A stretch of 42,622 nt of DNA from a virus, in IMG/VR virus record IMGVR_UViG_3300003543_000028, positions 1-42,622 of that record; one strand, 5' to 3'. The position numbers were made by a program, and so were the translations under genes. The notes under the pieces are model-generated. The model was not told the DNA's origin and did not search any database. It saw nothing but the letters and a program-made list of their open reading frames with translations. Numbering within the stretch: position 1 is the first letter of the stretch; the number at the start of each line of letters is the position of its first letter. Positions 8,317 to 16,512 of this stretch are shown in pieces.

Positions 8317-10142
8317 TGAAACCTACAATAGAAAATTTAAGAGATACATTTAAGATTAGCTATGATGTGTTTGAGGAGTCTCGCAATGAGGCCCTTAAAG
8401 TTCTTGATATGTATCATAATAGACAGTATAGTAGTGAACAGTTAAATGTATTAGCTGGTCGTGGACAACCGCCAGAGACTTTTAATGTTATTAAGCTATT
8501 TGGTAGAATGCTATTAGGTTACTATTCAACTATAGTTAATAATATTAAAACTAATCCTACTAAGGAAGCCAGCATAGTAACAGCCGCTGTACTTCAAGAT
8601 GCTGTAGACTATGTATTTAGAACAAATAACTTTATATCAGAGGGTGATAAAATAAAACTAGACTGTATTTTAACGGGTATTATGTGTAGTTTTATAGATG
8701 TTTCCAAGCGTGGTGAGCAAGACAAATTCGGTAGGGAAAAGTATGATATAAATATGCATCATGTACCTTCGCTAGAAATTCTTATGGACCCTATGAGTAG
8801 ACTAGATGATTATTCTGATGCTAGATATATTCATAGATATAAGTGGATTGCTGAGGAAGAGGTAGATAAGCTTTATAGCAAAGCAAAGCGTAAAGAGCTA
8901 ACTGCTTATTATAATCATCTTAACATCGATGAAGCTGAATTTACTTATACTTATACCACAGAATTTACGGGCTACTTTAAAAGGTCTGACAACTATTTAA
9001 TAGTACATACTATAATACATGACGGTGACAAATCATATTCAGTACATTGGAGTGGTAATACAATTCTTAGCAAGGAAGAGATTACTTATAAGCAAGTTAA
9101 AAACCCTTATAGAGTACAGAAACTAAATATTTCTAATAAGGTAGAGTTCTACGGGCAATTTAGAGAAATCCTAGCTACTCAAGATGCTATTAATCAAGCA
9201 CTATTAAAGATACAGTTAATGGTTAATACTCAGAAAGCTTTTATAGAAGATGGGGCTGTAGATAGTCTTGCTGATTTTACAGACCAGTTCAATAGAGTAA
9301 ATGCTATTATACCAGTTAAAGATTTATCAGGTATTAGAATTGAAAGTCTTACTAGAGAAGTACTAGACCAATATACTGTTATAGATAAAGCAATGGATAG
9401 AATACAGAGAGTATTAAGTATTAATGATAGTTTTCTTGGAATGGCTTATGCTAGTGATAGCGGAGCTAAGGTTAAACTACAACAAAATGCTAGTGCTGTA
9501 GCACAAAGATATAGTACTAGTAAAATAGAGCAATTTTATAGACTACTAGGATGGGACGTAGTAAATCTGATTAAACAATACTATACAGCTAATGATGTTA
9601 TTAGAGTTGCTGATGATTATCAAGGACATAAATGGATTGAGCTTAATAAACCTTTAGAAATTCCAACAGGACAAGTAGACCCTAATACTGGACAGCCACA
9701 AACAAGAATGGTATTTGAGGAAGTTATGGACCCTGCTACTAATAAGCCTATTAAGGATGAGTATAATAATATTGTAATGGCGCCTATCCCTACAGGTGAT
9801 ACTGATATAACATTTACTGATGCAGATATAGAGATAGACACAGTTAGTTTCAATGATGATGAACAGCAAAATCAGCAATTACTAGAACAGTTTATGAATG
9901 GCCCTATAGGTAATTTACTTAGTCAAGTTAATCCTTCTGGCTACTTTAAAGCGGGTTCTCTAAGTATTAAGAATACTAAGTCTAAATATAGTCCAGAGCT
10001 TGCTCAGATACTGGAGGATACAGCTAAGATGCTTAGCCCAGAACAGCAACAACAAATGCAGGGTGGTGAGCTTGATGGTCAAATGCCTCAAGGTCAAGCA
10101 TCTAATAACATGGCCAATAGGCCTACACAAGGAGGAAGATAA
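8316..10142 (+). CDS. Portal protein (P22 portal type)
   Basis: 608 residues forming the dodecameric ring at the portal vertex through which DNA enters and leaves. P22-portal features in order: an N-terminal helical part with FNVIKLFGRMLLGYYSTIVNNIKTNP, then ILTGIMCSFIDVSKRG, the conserved VPSLEILMDPMSRLDDYSDARYIHRYKWI (about residues 147-176), and a central GQFREILATQDAINQALLK helix. The C-terminal barrel region is Q-rich (EQQQQMQGGELDGQMPQGQ). Unusually, it lies far from the terminase and capsid genes, after the ejection proteins. It overlaps both neighbours at the stop/start codons. Family is confident. Confidence 0.85.
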   Translation: MKPTIENLRDTFKISYDVFEESRNEALKVLDMYHNRQYSSEQLNVLAGRGQPPETFNVIKLFGRMLLGYYSTIVNNIKTNPTKEASIVTAAVLQDAVDYVFRTNNFISEGDKIKLDCILTGIMCSFIDVSKRGEQDKFGREKYDINMHHVPSLEILMDPMSRLDDYSDARYIHRYKWIAEEEVDKLYSKAKRKELTAYYNHLNIDEAEFTYTYTTEFTGYFKRSDNYLIVHTIIHDGDKSYSVHWSGNTILSKEEITYKQVKNPYRVQKLNISNKVEFYGQFREILATQDAINQALLKIQLMVNTQKAFIEDGAVDSLADFTDQFNRVNAIIPVKDLSGIRIESLTREVLDQYTVIDKAMDRIQRVLSINDSFLGMAYASDSGAKVKLQQNASAVAQRYSTSKIEQFYRLLGWDVVNLIKQYYTANDVIRVADDYQGHKWIELNKPLEIPTGQVDPNTGQPQTRMVFEEVMDPATNKPIKDEYNNIVMAPIPTGDTDITFTDADIEIDTVSFNDDEQQNQQLLEQFMNGPIGNLLSQVNPSGYFKAGSLSIKNTKSKYSPELAQILEDTAKMLSPEQQQQMQGGELDGQMPQGQASNNMANRPTQGGR

Positions 10143-13100
10143 TGGAACAGCTACCATGGGAAATGAGCGATACTGAAATTAATAGCGCAGCACAAGCTAA
10201 TACTATTGAGGACAAGGCACCTTGGGAGATGTCTATAGATGAACTAAAGTCTAACACTCCCACATTTAACTTGGATGATGATGCTATACAAATAGACATT
10301 AGTGATCAAAACATTCAGGCTCCTGACCTGGAGCAAACTGCAAATGTAGTTATGGATACGACTAATCCAACTATAGAAACACCTAGTTATATATCATCTG
10401 AACAAATAGACACTATTAGGTATGATAGACAGAAAGCTATCCTAGAGTCTGGTGATGAGCTTGCAGGCCTGGTGGGTTATAAAGACCCAATAACAGGACG
10501 GCAAGTACAAGTTGAAATGGGTGGCCTTGAGGACACTAGTTTAGATATGGCTATGGGACTACCTGTAGGAAAGCTTAGTATTGTAGGCTTACCTAAAGAC
10601 TTAGCGGCAAAACTATTTATGCCAGGCAATGGGTTATCAGACCAAGCTAAATTACTACTCAAAATAAACCAGGGTAGGCTTAGTGAAGAACAAGCATTAA
10701 AATTCCTAGAAGGTGTACCAGAGGGTGACCAAGTTATTACTCTTGCAGAGAGTCTTGACTTAGCAAAAAACTATTTTAAACAGGCTGTTGGAGATAGCGG
10801 TAGAGATGCTGCAAGCCTAGGTAAGTGGCTTGAGAGGGAGAAGAATATTCTTGAGCCTTTCACTGCTAACCAAGCTGACCTGTTTCAGGCTAAGATCACT
10901 TATGGAGCTATGAAACAGAAGGTTGCATTAGAAGCAAAGGGCACTTTAAACACTGATAGACTTAGTGCTTCACTAGACGATTTGGCAGAAGTCTACGCTA
11001 CTGATGTATCAGGTATAGGCATAGCCTTAAAGCAAGCTAAGTTTGACCTTGAGGGAGGTATTGATATAAGTAAGGCTCTTGATCTTAGAGAAAACCTGAA
11101 CTATATGTTAAGAAAACCCGGTATAAGGAAGTCAGCAAAAGGTAAGCAAATACTTACTGGTGTAAAGAATTCTCTTGATAGTTTTATCAAACTTAATGTT
11201 GATGATAATCCTGTATTGAAAGACCTTGTAGAGACAGAGATTACTAAATATAGGGACACTATAAATAGTTATAAACTAGGGGAAGCAATTGCTAAACACA
11301 CTAAGAGTGACTATGCAGTAGACTGGTCTGGTGTTACAAAGCAACTCACAAAGGATGGTATATCAGGGCCCACAGTTAACCTAGCTAAGCCTATTATTGA
11401 GGAGTTTAGTAAAAGGTTTAAGAACTCAAAGTTTCTAGCTTCTACAATAACCCCAAAGGGTGCTGGCGAGGGCATAGGCGTACTTGGTGCTTGGAGTAAA
11501 GTTATTAAAGTAGCTTTAGATATGGCTAGCCCTATTTTTAATAGAGGTAGATACAAAGACCTAGAGATACAAGCCGCTATTCTAAAGAGTATAAGAACCT
11601 CTAAAACCCCTCTAGACTTTGTAGAAAATATCTATAAGAAAGAGGTTATTAAACAGGACGCATACCAGGAACTTAAGACTGAGCTTAAGACTAAGTCTAG
11701 TAAACAAGGAGACTTATTAGAAAGCTCAGGAGCTGACTATATGAAGGCTAATAAGTTCTCTGGTAAATCACAAATAGATATTAAAGACTTAAAAGATGTA
11801 CCTTTTGAAGATATACCTAAAAGACTGTATGGTACTGGTGTAATGGATGAGCACTTGTTATCTGAAATGGAGAACACTATAGATAGAATGAAGAATAAAG
11901 GCTTTAAATTTGAGGCTACTGTATTATCCCCTGGAGATACTCCAAAGTATGTTAGTGATATAAATCCTAATATACCTGGCAGTACTATAATTGATGACTT
12001 TAATGTGAATGTTAGACTTCGAGAGCAAGGTAGTAGAAGTACAGTAAATCAGGAAGAGCTAGTAGCCCATGAGTTTCTACATGCAGCCACCACTAATGCT
12101 ATGAAATATGGTAGAGAATATCCTAAGTCTTCACAAGGTGTAGCGCTAAAAAATTTAGAAGATTTGTTTGAGTCCTTTAAAAGGTCTACTGCCTCATTAC
12201 CATTTAAGTCTAATGGTAGTAATACTTTAGATAATCCTAAGGAGTTCCTCTCATGGGGGCTAACTAATAATAAATTCAAAGAGGCTCTTAAGAAAACAAC
12301 ATACAGAACAGTAGAGGGTAAGCCGATAACTATGTGGGAGAAATTCCTAGATATACTTAGGTTATTTACGGCGCCTAAAATAAATATAAGCTACTATGAT
12401 GATTTATTATCTAATACTACTGATATACTTAAAAGTAAAGATTTTAGGGCTTCGCAGTTAAAATCTGAGCATATGCGTAGAGCTACAGATAAAGGAGGGG
12501 AGGCTTTAGAAGGTATAAAGTTTAATTATAAACTAGATAGTACTTTAAAGGATTTAAATCCTGAGCAAAAGTTTAGTGCTATACAGCTAGAAGGTTTTTT
12601 AAAGAAGAGAGGAGTTAGTCCTAAAGAGATTAAGCAGTCGGGTATATTTGATATACCAGAAAATAAAGCTATTCCTGTTAATTCTTGGCTTGATAAAATA
12701 TCTGATGGTAAACATAGAATAGAAACTATGGGAGGTGAAGGTAAATATAATGACATTACTTTAAGCAATAAAGGTGAAGAAACTGCTACTTATAAAGAGA
12801 CTTTATCCCTAATAGATAAACCTAATGAATACGCGCCAACCATGCCACATTTTTCTCCTGAGCTGGATAACCAGCCCACTAAAACTTTATTAGGTTGGAA
12901 TAGGACGCATATAGATGATATTAATGGTAAGGAAACTACTGTGCTTAATGAGTTTCAGTCAGATTGGGCTCAAACAGAAAGAGCTGGAAGAGGCACATTT
13001 GTAAGTAAAGCTAAAAATATTAGAACAGAAGAAGAGCAGATAGAATATAAGGAATTACAAAGCTATTGGTATGACGTTCATAGAACTTTTGAGCGTGAAT

Positions 13101-13765
13101 ATCTAATGAAGGGTTATTTAGATGATGAAGTTAGAGAGATATTAAAGCGAGAGTTACCTAAGCATAATGAACAAAAATATACTAGATTTAATGAATTATC
13201 AGATAAGAATAGTCCAGATAGTATAAAATTAATGGCTGATTTTCCAATGTCAGAACAGAAACATCATCAGTTACAAATAGTTGAGGCTATAGATCAAGCT
13301 ATTAAGAATGGAACTAACAGAATAGCTATACCTATAGAAAGAGAGAATGAACTTATGGGCAGCTCTGGTGTTACTAAATTTTATGATAGTTTAAACAAGA
13401 AAATACTACCGGAAATACGTAAGAAACTAGAAAAACAAGGTATGAGAGTTAAGATTAGTAAAAAAGGCTATGTTGGTAGAACTATAAAAAAACTAGAGAA
13501 ATTGGAAGACTATCTAGACAGAGCCCTTGATGATACTGGATTGAACTCTTATAGTGAACTAGTTGAAGAACACCCTTTATATTTAGACAAAGTAGAGGAA
13601 TTTCTAAAGCTTAGGGACAACCCTGTTGATAATACTTTACATATCTTAGATATAGTTCCAATAAAAGGTAAGAAGGTGAAATGGGACGTATATTCTATGC
13701 TAGGTTCTATAGGATTAGCAGACTTAGCCAATAAGCTAAAGGGGGAAGAACAAGAGACTAAATAG
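10142..13765 (+). CDS. Giant polyvalent ejected protein with zincin-like and LPD3-like regions
   Basis: 1207 residues, with AAGGAGG before ATG. The acidic N-terminus repeats the motif PWEMS (residues 5-9 and 27-31), separated by low-complexity sequence. The middle part is helical. At about residues 640-655 it has VAHEFLHAATTNAMKYG, an HExxH zinc-protease signature (HEFLH, about 643-647). At about 935 it has LNEFQSDWAQ, followed by an HHQLQIVEAIDQAIKNG helix and IAIPIE; this E-(I/F)-Q-S-D core marks, from memory, the large polyvalent protein-associated domain LPD3. Polyvalent proteins are injected with phage DNA to disarm the host. It is last in the late arm and follows the portal, so it could be the counterpart of T7 gp16. 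Four of the window's ten GATC sites are in this gene. Confidence 0.68.
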   Translation: MEQLPWEMSDTEINSAAQANTIEDKAPWEMSIDELKSNTPTFNLDDDAIQIDISDQNIQAPDLEQTANVVMDTTNPTIETPSYISSEQIDTIRYDRQKAILESGDELAGLVGYKDPITGRQVQVEMGGLEDTSLDMAMGLPVGKLSIVGLPKDLAAKLFMPGNGLSDQAKLLLKINQGRLSEEQALKFLEGVPEGDQVITLAESLDLAKNYFKQAVGDSGRDAASLGKWLEREKNILEPFTANQADLFQAKITYGAMKQKVALEAKGTLNTDRLSASLDDLAEVYATDVSGIGIALKQAKFDLEGGIDISKALDLRENLNYMLRKPGIRKSAKGKQILTGVKNSLDSFIKLNVDDNPVLKDLVETEITKYRDTINSYKLGEAIAKHTKSDYAVDWSGVTKQLTKDGISGPTVNLAKPIIEEFSKRFKNSKFLASTITPKGAGEGIGVLGAWSKVIKVALDMASPIFNRGRYKDLEIQAAILKSIRTSKTPLDFVENIYKKEVIKQDAYQELKTELKTKSSKQGDLLESSGADYMKANKFSGKSQIDIKDLKDVPFEDIPKRLYGTGVMDEHLLSEMENTIDRMKNKGFKFEATVLSPGDTPKYVSDINPNIPGSTIIDDFNVNVRLREQGSRSTVNQEELVAHEFLHAATTNAMKYGREYPKSSQGVALKNLEDLFESFKRSTASLPFKSNGSNTLDNPKEFLSWGLTNNKFKEALKKTTYRTVEGKPITMWEKFLDILRLFTAPKINISYYDDLLSNTTDILKSKDFRASQLKSEHMRRATDKGGEALEGIKFNYKLDSTLKDLNPEQKFSAIQLEGFLKKRGVSPKEIKQSGIFDIPENKAIPVNSWLDKISDGKHRIETMGGEGKYNDITLSNKGEETATYKETLSLIDKPNEYAPTMPHFSPELDNQPTKTLLGWNRTHIDDINGKETTVLNEFQSDWAQTERAGRGTFVSKAKNIRTEEEQIEYKELQSYWYDVHRTFEREYLMKGYLDDEVREILKRELPKHNEQKYTRFNELSDKNSPDSIKLMADFPMSEQKHHQLQIVEAIDQAIKNGTNRIAIPIERENELMGSSGVTKFYDSLNKKILPEIRKKLEKQGMRVKISKKGYVGRTIKKLEKLEDYLDRALDDTGLNSYSELVEEHPLYLDKVEEFLKLRDNPVDNTLHILDIVPIKGKKVKWDVYSMLGSIGLADLANKLKGEEQETK

Positions 13766-13769
13766 TCTC
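13754..13769. terminator. Shared hairpin at convergent gene ends
   Basis: GAGACTA / TAGTCTC with a two-base AA loop. The stop codons of the plus-strand gene (TAG, 13763-13765) and the minus-strand gene (TAG, 13758-13760) both lie in this palindrome, so one short element ends both arms. There is no long U-run on either side, so termination may be partial or factor-aided. Confidence 0.5.
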
Positions 13770-15029
13770 CCTCTCATAGGTAGAGTTGTTAAAGTCTTCC
13801 TTCTTACTAACCTTTTTATATACTTGTTCAGATATTGCTTTCTTTACAAGTATATGATTTACTATTGTAGAATTAGAACCATTAATATTAACTACTCTAT
13901 CTCTTCGTTGTATAAATTTGCTACCACTATAACCAGAACTAAGTATAACAAAATGTTTAAGATGAGATAAGTCAACACCCTCTGCATGAGAGGTAGAACT
14001 ATATATACTAGCATTTTTAAAGTGCTTAGCTAATAATTTACGCTCACCAATGAAATGACACATTATACCAACATCTTCAGTATCACCAAAAGTACTTTTA
14101 ATATAGTCTATCTTCTCAGTATTACCTAATTCTATATAGTCTTCATCTACTTTAGCTATCCCACCTTCTAGCATATATAGGGATGTTCTTAGCTTCATAG
14201 TAGTGTCACAAACTAAATCACGTTTGCAAATATCTGGAACATACTCCATGCCTGCTTTAAACATCTCTGGAGCAACCCTAGATATATTATCTTTCTGTAA
14301 TATATTGTATAGTTGCTTAGTTTTACTATTTAGTTCTACGTAGTGTATTTTATCAGTAGCTTGTACATCTTTAGATATACCAGCATCTTCTTGAGTCATA
14401 TAAATAGTAAAAGCATTTATATCATCTAGTAACTCTATCTTAAATCTATCATACTGAGCTATATCTCTACCAGCAGCTTTAATATAATAAGGTTCTCCAT
14501 ATTTTCTAAAGAAGTCATAAAAGTTCTTAAATCTAAATGGATTAAACTTACTAATAGACATCTGATGATATATACTATTTGGTGACTCTACTATAGCAGT
14601 ACCACTCAAATGTATATGAGGTAAATTATTACATAAGGCTTTAATAGCTTTATATCTACCAGAAGGTTTACCGACAGTACCTAAGTTATGAGACTCATCT
14701 ATTATCACTAGTTGGTAATCTTCTGGTTTTAGCTTTAGATTTGCTCTTCTTTTTGTAGCATCCCACTTCCCTACTTGCTCGTAGTTGGTCACTGTATAAT
14801 TCTTTCTTAAGCCAAGCTCCACATCCGTCAAAAATTTCTGCCAACCAGGGATAGCTGCCTTTTTTGTCAGCACCAATACACGAGAAATCTTTGTACTTTT
14901 TTCTGCTACTAATATACTTGTTAAAGTCTTCCCACTTCGTGGTTTTCCTGCTAAGTATACGTAACCCTTTTTTCTTAGTATGTCCCAGCATTCTTCTGCC
15001 TTTTCTATTTGGTGTTTAAACGGTTTCAT
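13758..15029 (-). CDS. SNF2-like superfamily 2 helicase / ATPase
   Basis: 423 residues, AAAGGA 6 bases before ATG. Motif order: Q-like MKPFKHQIEKA at the start, Walker A GKPRSGKT (28-35), motif Ia VLVLTKKAAIPGW, motif II DESH (111-114), motif III HLSGTA, and a second RecA-like domain with IYSSTSHAEGVDLSHLKHFVI (motif V) and FIQRRDRVVN (motif VI). The DESH box and small size fit the phage SNF2-like group, which translocate on dsDNA and are often encoded beside VRR-NUC nucleases, as here. It is the last gene of the minus arm. Its job may be remodelling of recombination or replication intermediates; the exact substrate is unknown. Confidence 0.8.
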   Translation of the reverse strand: MKPFKHQIEKAEECWDILRKKGYVYLAGKPRSGKTLTSILVAEKSTKISRVLVLTKKAAIPGWQKFLTDVELGLRKNYTVTNYEQVGKWDATKRRANLKLKPEDYQLVIIDESHNLGTVGKPSGRYKAIKALCNNLPHIHLSGTAIVESPNSIYHQMSISKFNPFRFKNFYDFFRKYGEPYYIKAAGRDIAQYDRFKIELLDDINAFTIYMTQEDAGISKDVQATDKIHYVELNSKTKQLYNILQKDNISRVAPEMFKAGMEYVPDICKRDLVCDTTMKLRTSLYMLEGGIAKVDEDYIELGNTEKIDYIKSTFGDTEDVGIMCHFIGERKLLAKHFKNASIYSSTSHAEGVDLSHLKHFVILSSGYSGSKFIQRRDRVVNINGSNSTIVNHILVKKAISEQVYKKVSKKEDFNNSTYERETI

Positions 15030-15092
15030 ATCATTCCTTTCTACCAGTGGCAGATATCATACCAAATGATAACCTGCTCACAGATAACTGTA

Positions 15093-15278
15093 TTAACTAT
15101 TAGTATTCTGACTAATAACTTGTTGTTTAGCTTCGACTTCATCGAGCCACTTTCTTTTGTATTCATCTCGCTCATCCTCTAATATAGATATTTGCATACT
15201 TAACTGATTAATAACTTCACTGATGTTCTGCAGAGATCGCATACCAGCGAATTGTAAGTTACTTGGCGCCATACTCAT
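15093..15278 (-). CDS. Small coiled-coil protein
   Basis: 61 residues. AAGGAG lies 8 bases before ATG and the ATGA overlaps the stop of the VRR-NUC gene, which supports real translation. Residues 13-55 form a likely coiled coil (ISEVINQLSMQISILEDERD). No known family; it could be a partner subunit for the nuclease or helicase encoded on either side. Confidence 0.55.
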   Translation of the reverse strand: MSMAPSNLQFAGMRSLQNISEVINQLSMQISILEDERDEYKRKWLDEVEAKQQVISQNTNS

Positions 15279-15562
15279 AGTATTTCTCCTTCTACGAATT
15301 CTTTAACCATATCAACGTCCCAAGCAACTAATGAATAGCCACCAGCTCTTTCTATTAGATTAAGATTATAATCTTGTAATTTAGATACATTATTTCTAGA
15401 CTCTGGTTTTTTAACTTCTATACCAACGAAGCTGCCAGCAACACAGCAAAGGATATCTGGTACCCCTGCCTTAGTTGCGCTAACTACTTTTACTACATAA
15501 GACTCTTCAAGAGACTCAAGATATGTAGTTATCTTCTTTTGTATTTGTTGTTCAGTTGCCAT
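15275..15562 (-). CDS. VRR-NUC domain nuclease
   Basis: The start is set at ATG 15562 (MATEQQIQKKITTYLESL), since GGGGAG lies 7 bases upstream; a TTG 15 bases further up is less likely. The 95-residue product is a stand-alone VRR-NUC fold of the PD-(D/E)xK type: an N-terminal E-x-x-I-Q helix, then GVPDILCCVAGSFVGIEVKK with the Asp of PD and the E-x-K catalytic pair, and a Q-x-x-x-x-x-x-L-I-E-R-A-G-G-Y strand end typical of the family. Viral VRR-NUC proteins act as structure-specific, Holliday-junction-like endonucleases. It overlaps nrdB by 11 bases. Family confident, exact substrate inferred. Confidence 0.82.
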   Translation of the reverse strand: MATEQQIQKKITTYLESLEESYVVKVVSATKAGVPDILCCVAGSFVGIEVKKPESRNNVSKLQDYNLNLIERAGGYSLVAWDVDMVKEFVEGEIL

Positions 15563-16508
15563 ACTTATACTCCCCAACTAATCCAGCGATATCATAATCA
15601 GCGCTTCTACCTTCAAAGAAGTTCTGTAAACTACTACCATTAGTTAACATATCAAACCAAGGTAATGGATTTTTCTCTATATTATATTCTGGCTTAAGCC
15701 CTAGCTGGATCATTCGTCTGTCAGCTATATATTTAATGTATAACTTGACATCTTCTTTATGTAAGTCTCTAATCTCGTGTTTGCTAAATGCGAAATCTAT
15801 AAAGGCTTCTTCAAGACTAACTGCTTCACGAGCCATATCATATATAACTTTCTTGAATTTATCACCAACTTCTTTAGAGTTCTCATTAGCCCAAGTTCTA
15901 AATAGTTTGGCGTTACCTTCGATGTGTAATGTTTCATCTTTAAGACTCCACTCATTAACTTTACAAGTGCCCATTAATAGGCCGTGTCTCTCAAAGTTTT
16001 TAAGCATAATAAAAGCGCCAAATAAAGCTATGCCTTCTGTAAGAACTTGCTTAGCTACTGACAACCCGAAGCTATCTTTATAGTTTGAATTATTAGTATA
16101 GAAACTCCACTTATCTAATGTTGCTGTATGCTCTAAGAAATCTGTATAATAGCTTTCAGGTAATCCTAAGCTTTCATTTAGCTGAGCATAGCCTCTTTGA
16201 TGCTCCCATTCTCTACAATTAAAACTAGATAACATACCTCTAATCTCATTATTCTTAATCTTAGGTAGTAAGAAGTCAACATAGTAGTTAGCTACTGCAA
16301 AATCGCTCTGTGTAAAGATACTCAATATAGATTTAACAAATTCTCGCTCATCTTCAGTAAGCTTCTCTCTGAAGTCTACGAGGTCTTGGTTAAAATCTAT
16401 TTCATCTGTTATCCAGTGCATCTGTTCACTCTCTTGTCTGTAATCCTCAGCCCATTGGTATTTCATAGGCTTATAAATTTTACTAGGCTCAAATATATTA
16501 TTACTCAT
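15552..16508 (-). CDS. nrdB: Ribonucleotide reductase small subunit, class Ia type
   Basis: I choose ATG 16508 (MSNNIFEPSK), because AAGGA sits 8 bases upstream; a GTG at 16523 would overlap the stop of nrdA. 318 residues carrying the di-iron/tyrosyl radical cofactor. Visible ligands: Asp69 region (FTQSDFAVANYY), E100-x-x-H103 with the radical tyrosine Y107 in the E-x-x-H-x-x-x-Y spacing, and the second set in NEWSLKDETLHIEGN. The C-terminus (NFFEGRSADYDIAGL) resembles the tail that docks on the large subunit. With NrdA it reduces ribonucleotides to deoxyribonucleotides for phage DNA synthesis. Firm assignment. Confidence 0.93.
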   Translation of the reverse strand: MSNNIFEPSKIYKPMKYQWAEDYRQESEQMHWITDEIDFNQDLVDFREKLTEDEREFVKSILSIFTQSDFAVANYYVDFLLPKIKNNEIRGMLSSFNCREWEHQRGYAQLNESLGLPESYYTDFLEHTATLDKWSFYTNNSNYKDSFGLSVAKQVLTEGIALFGAFIMLKNFERHGLLMGTCKVNEWSLKDETLHIEGNAKLFRTWANENSKEVGDKFKKVIYDMAREAVSLEEAFIDFAFSKHEIRDLHKEDVKLYIKYIADRRMIQLGLKPEYNIEKNPLPWFDMLTNGSSLQNFFEGRSADYDIAGLVGEYKYGN

Positions 16509-16512
16509 CTCG

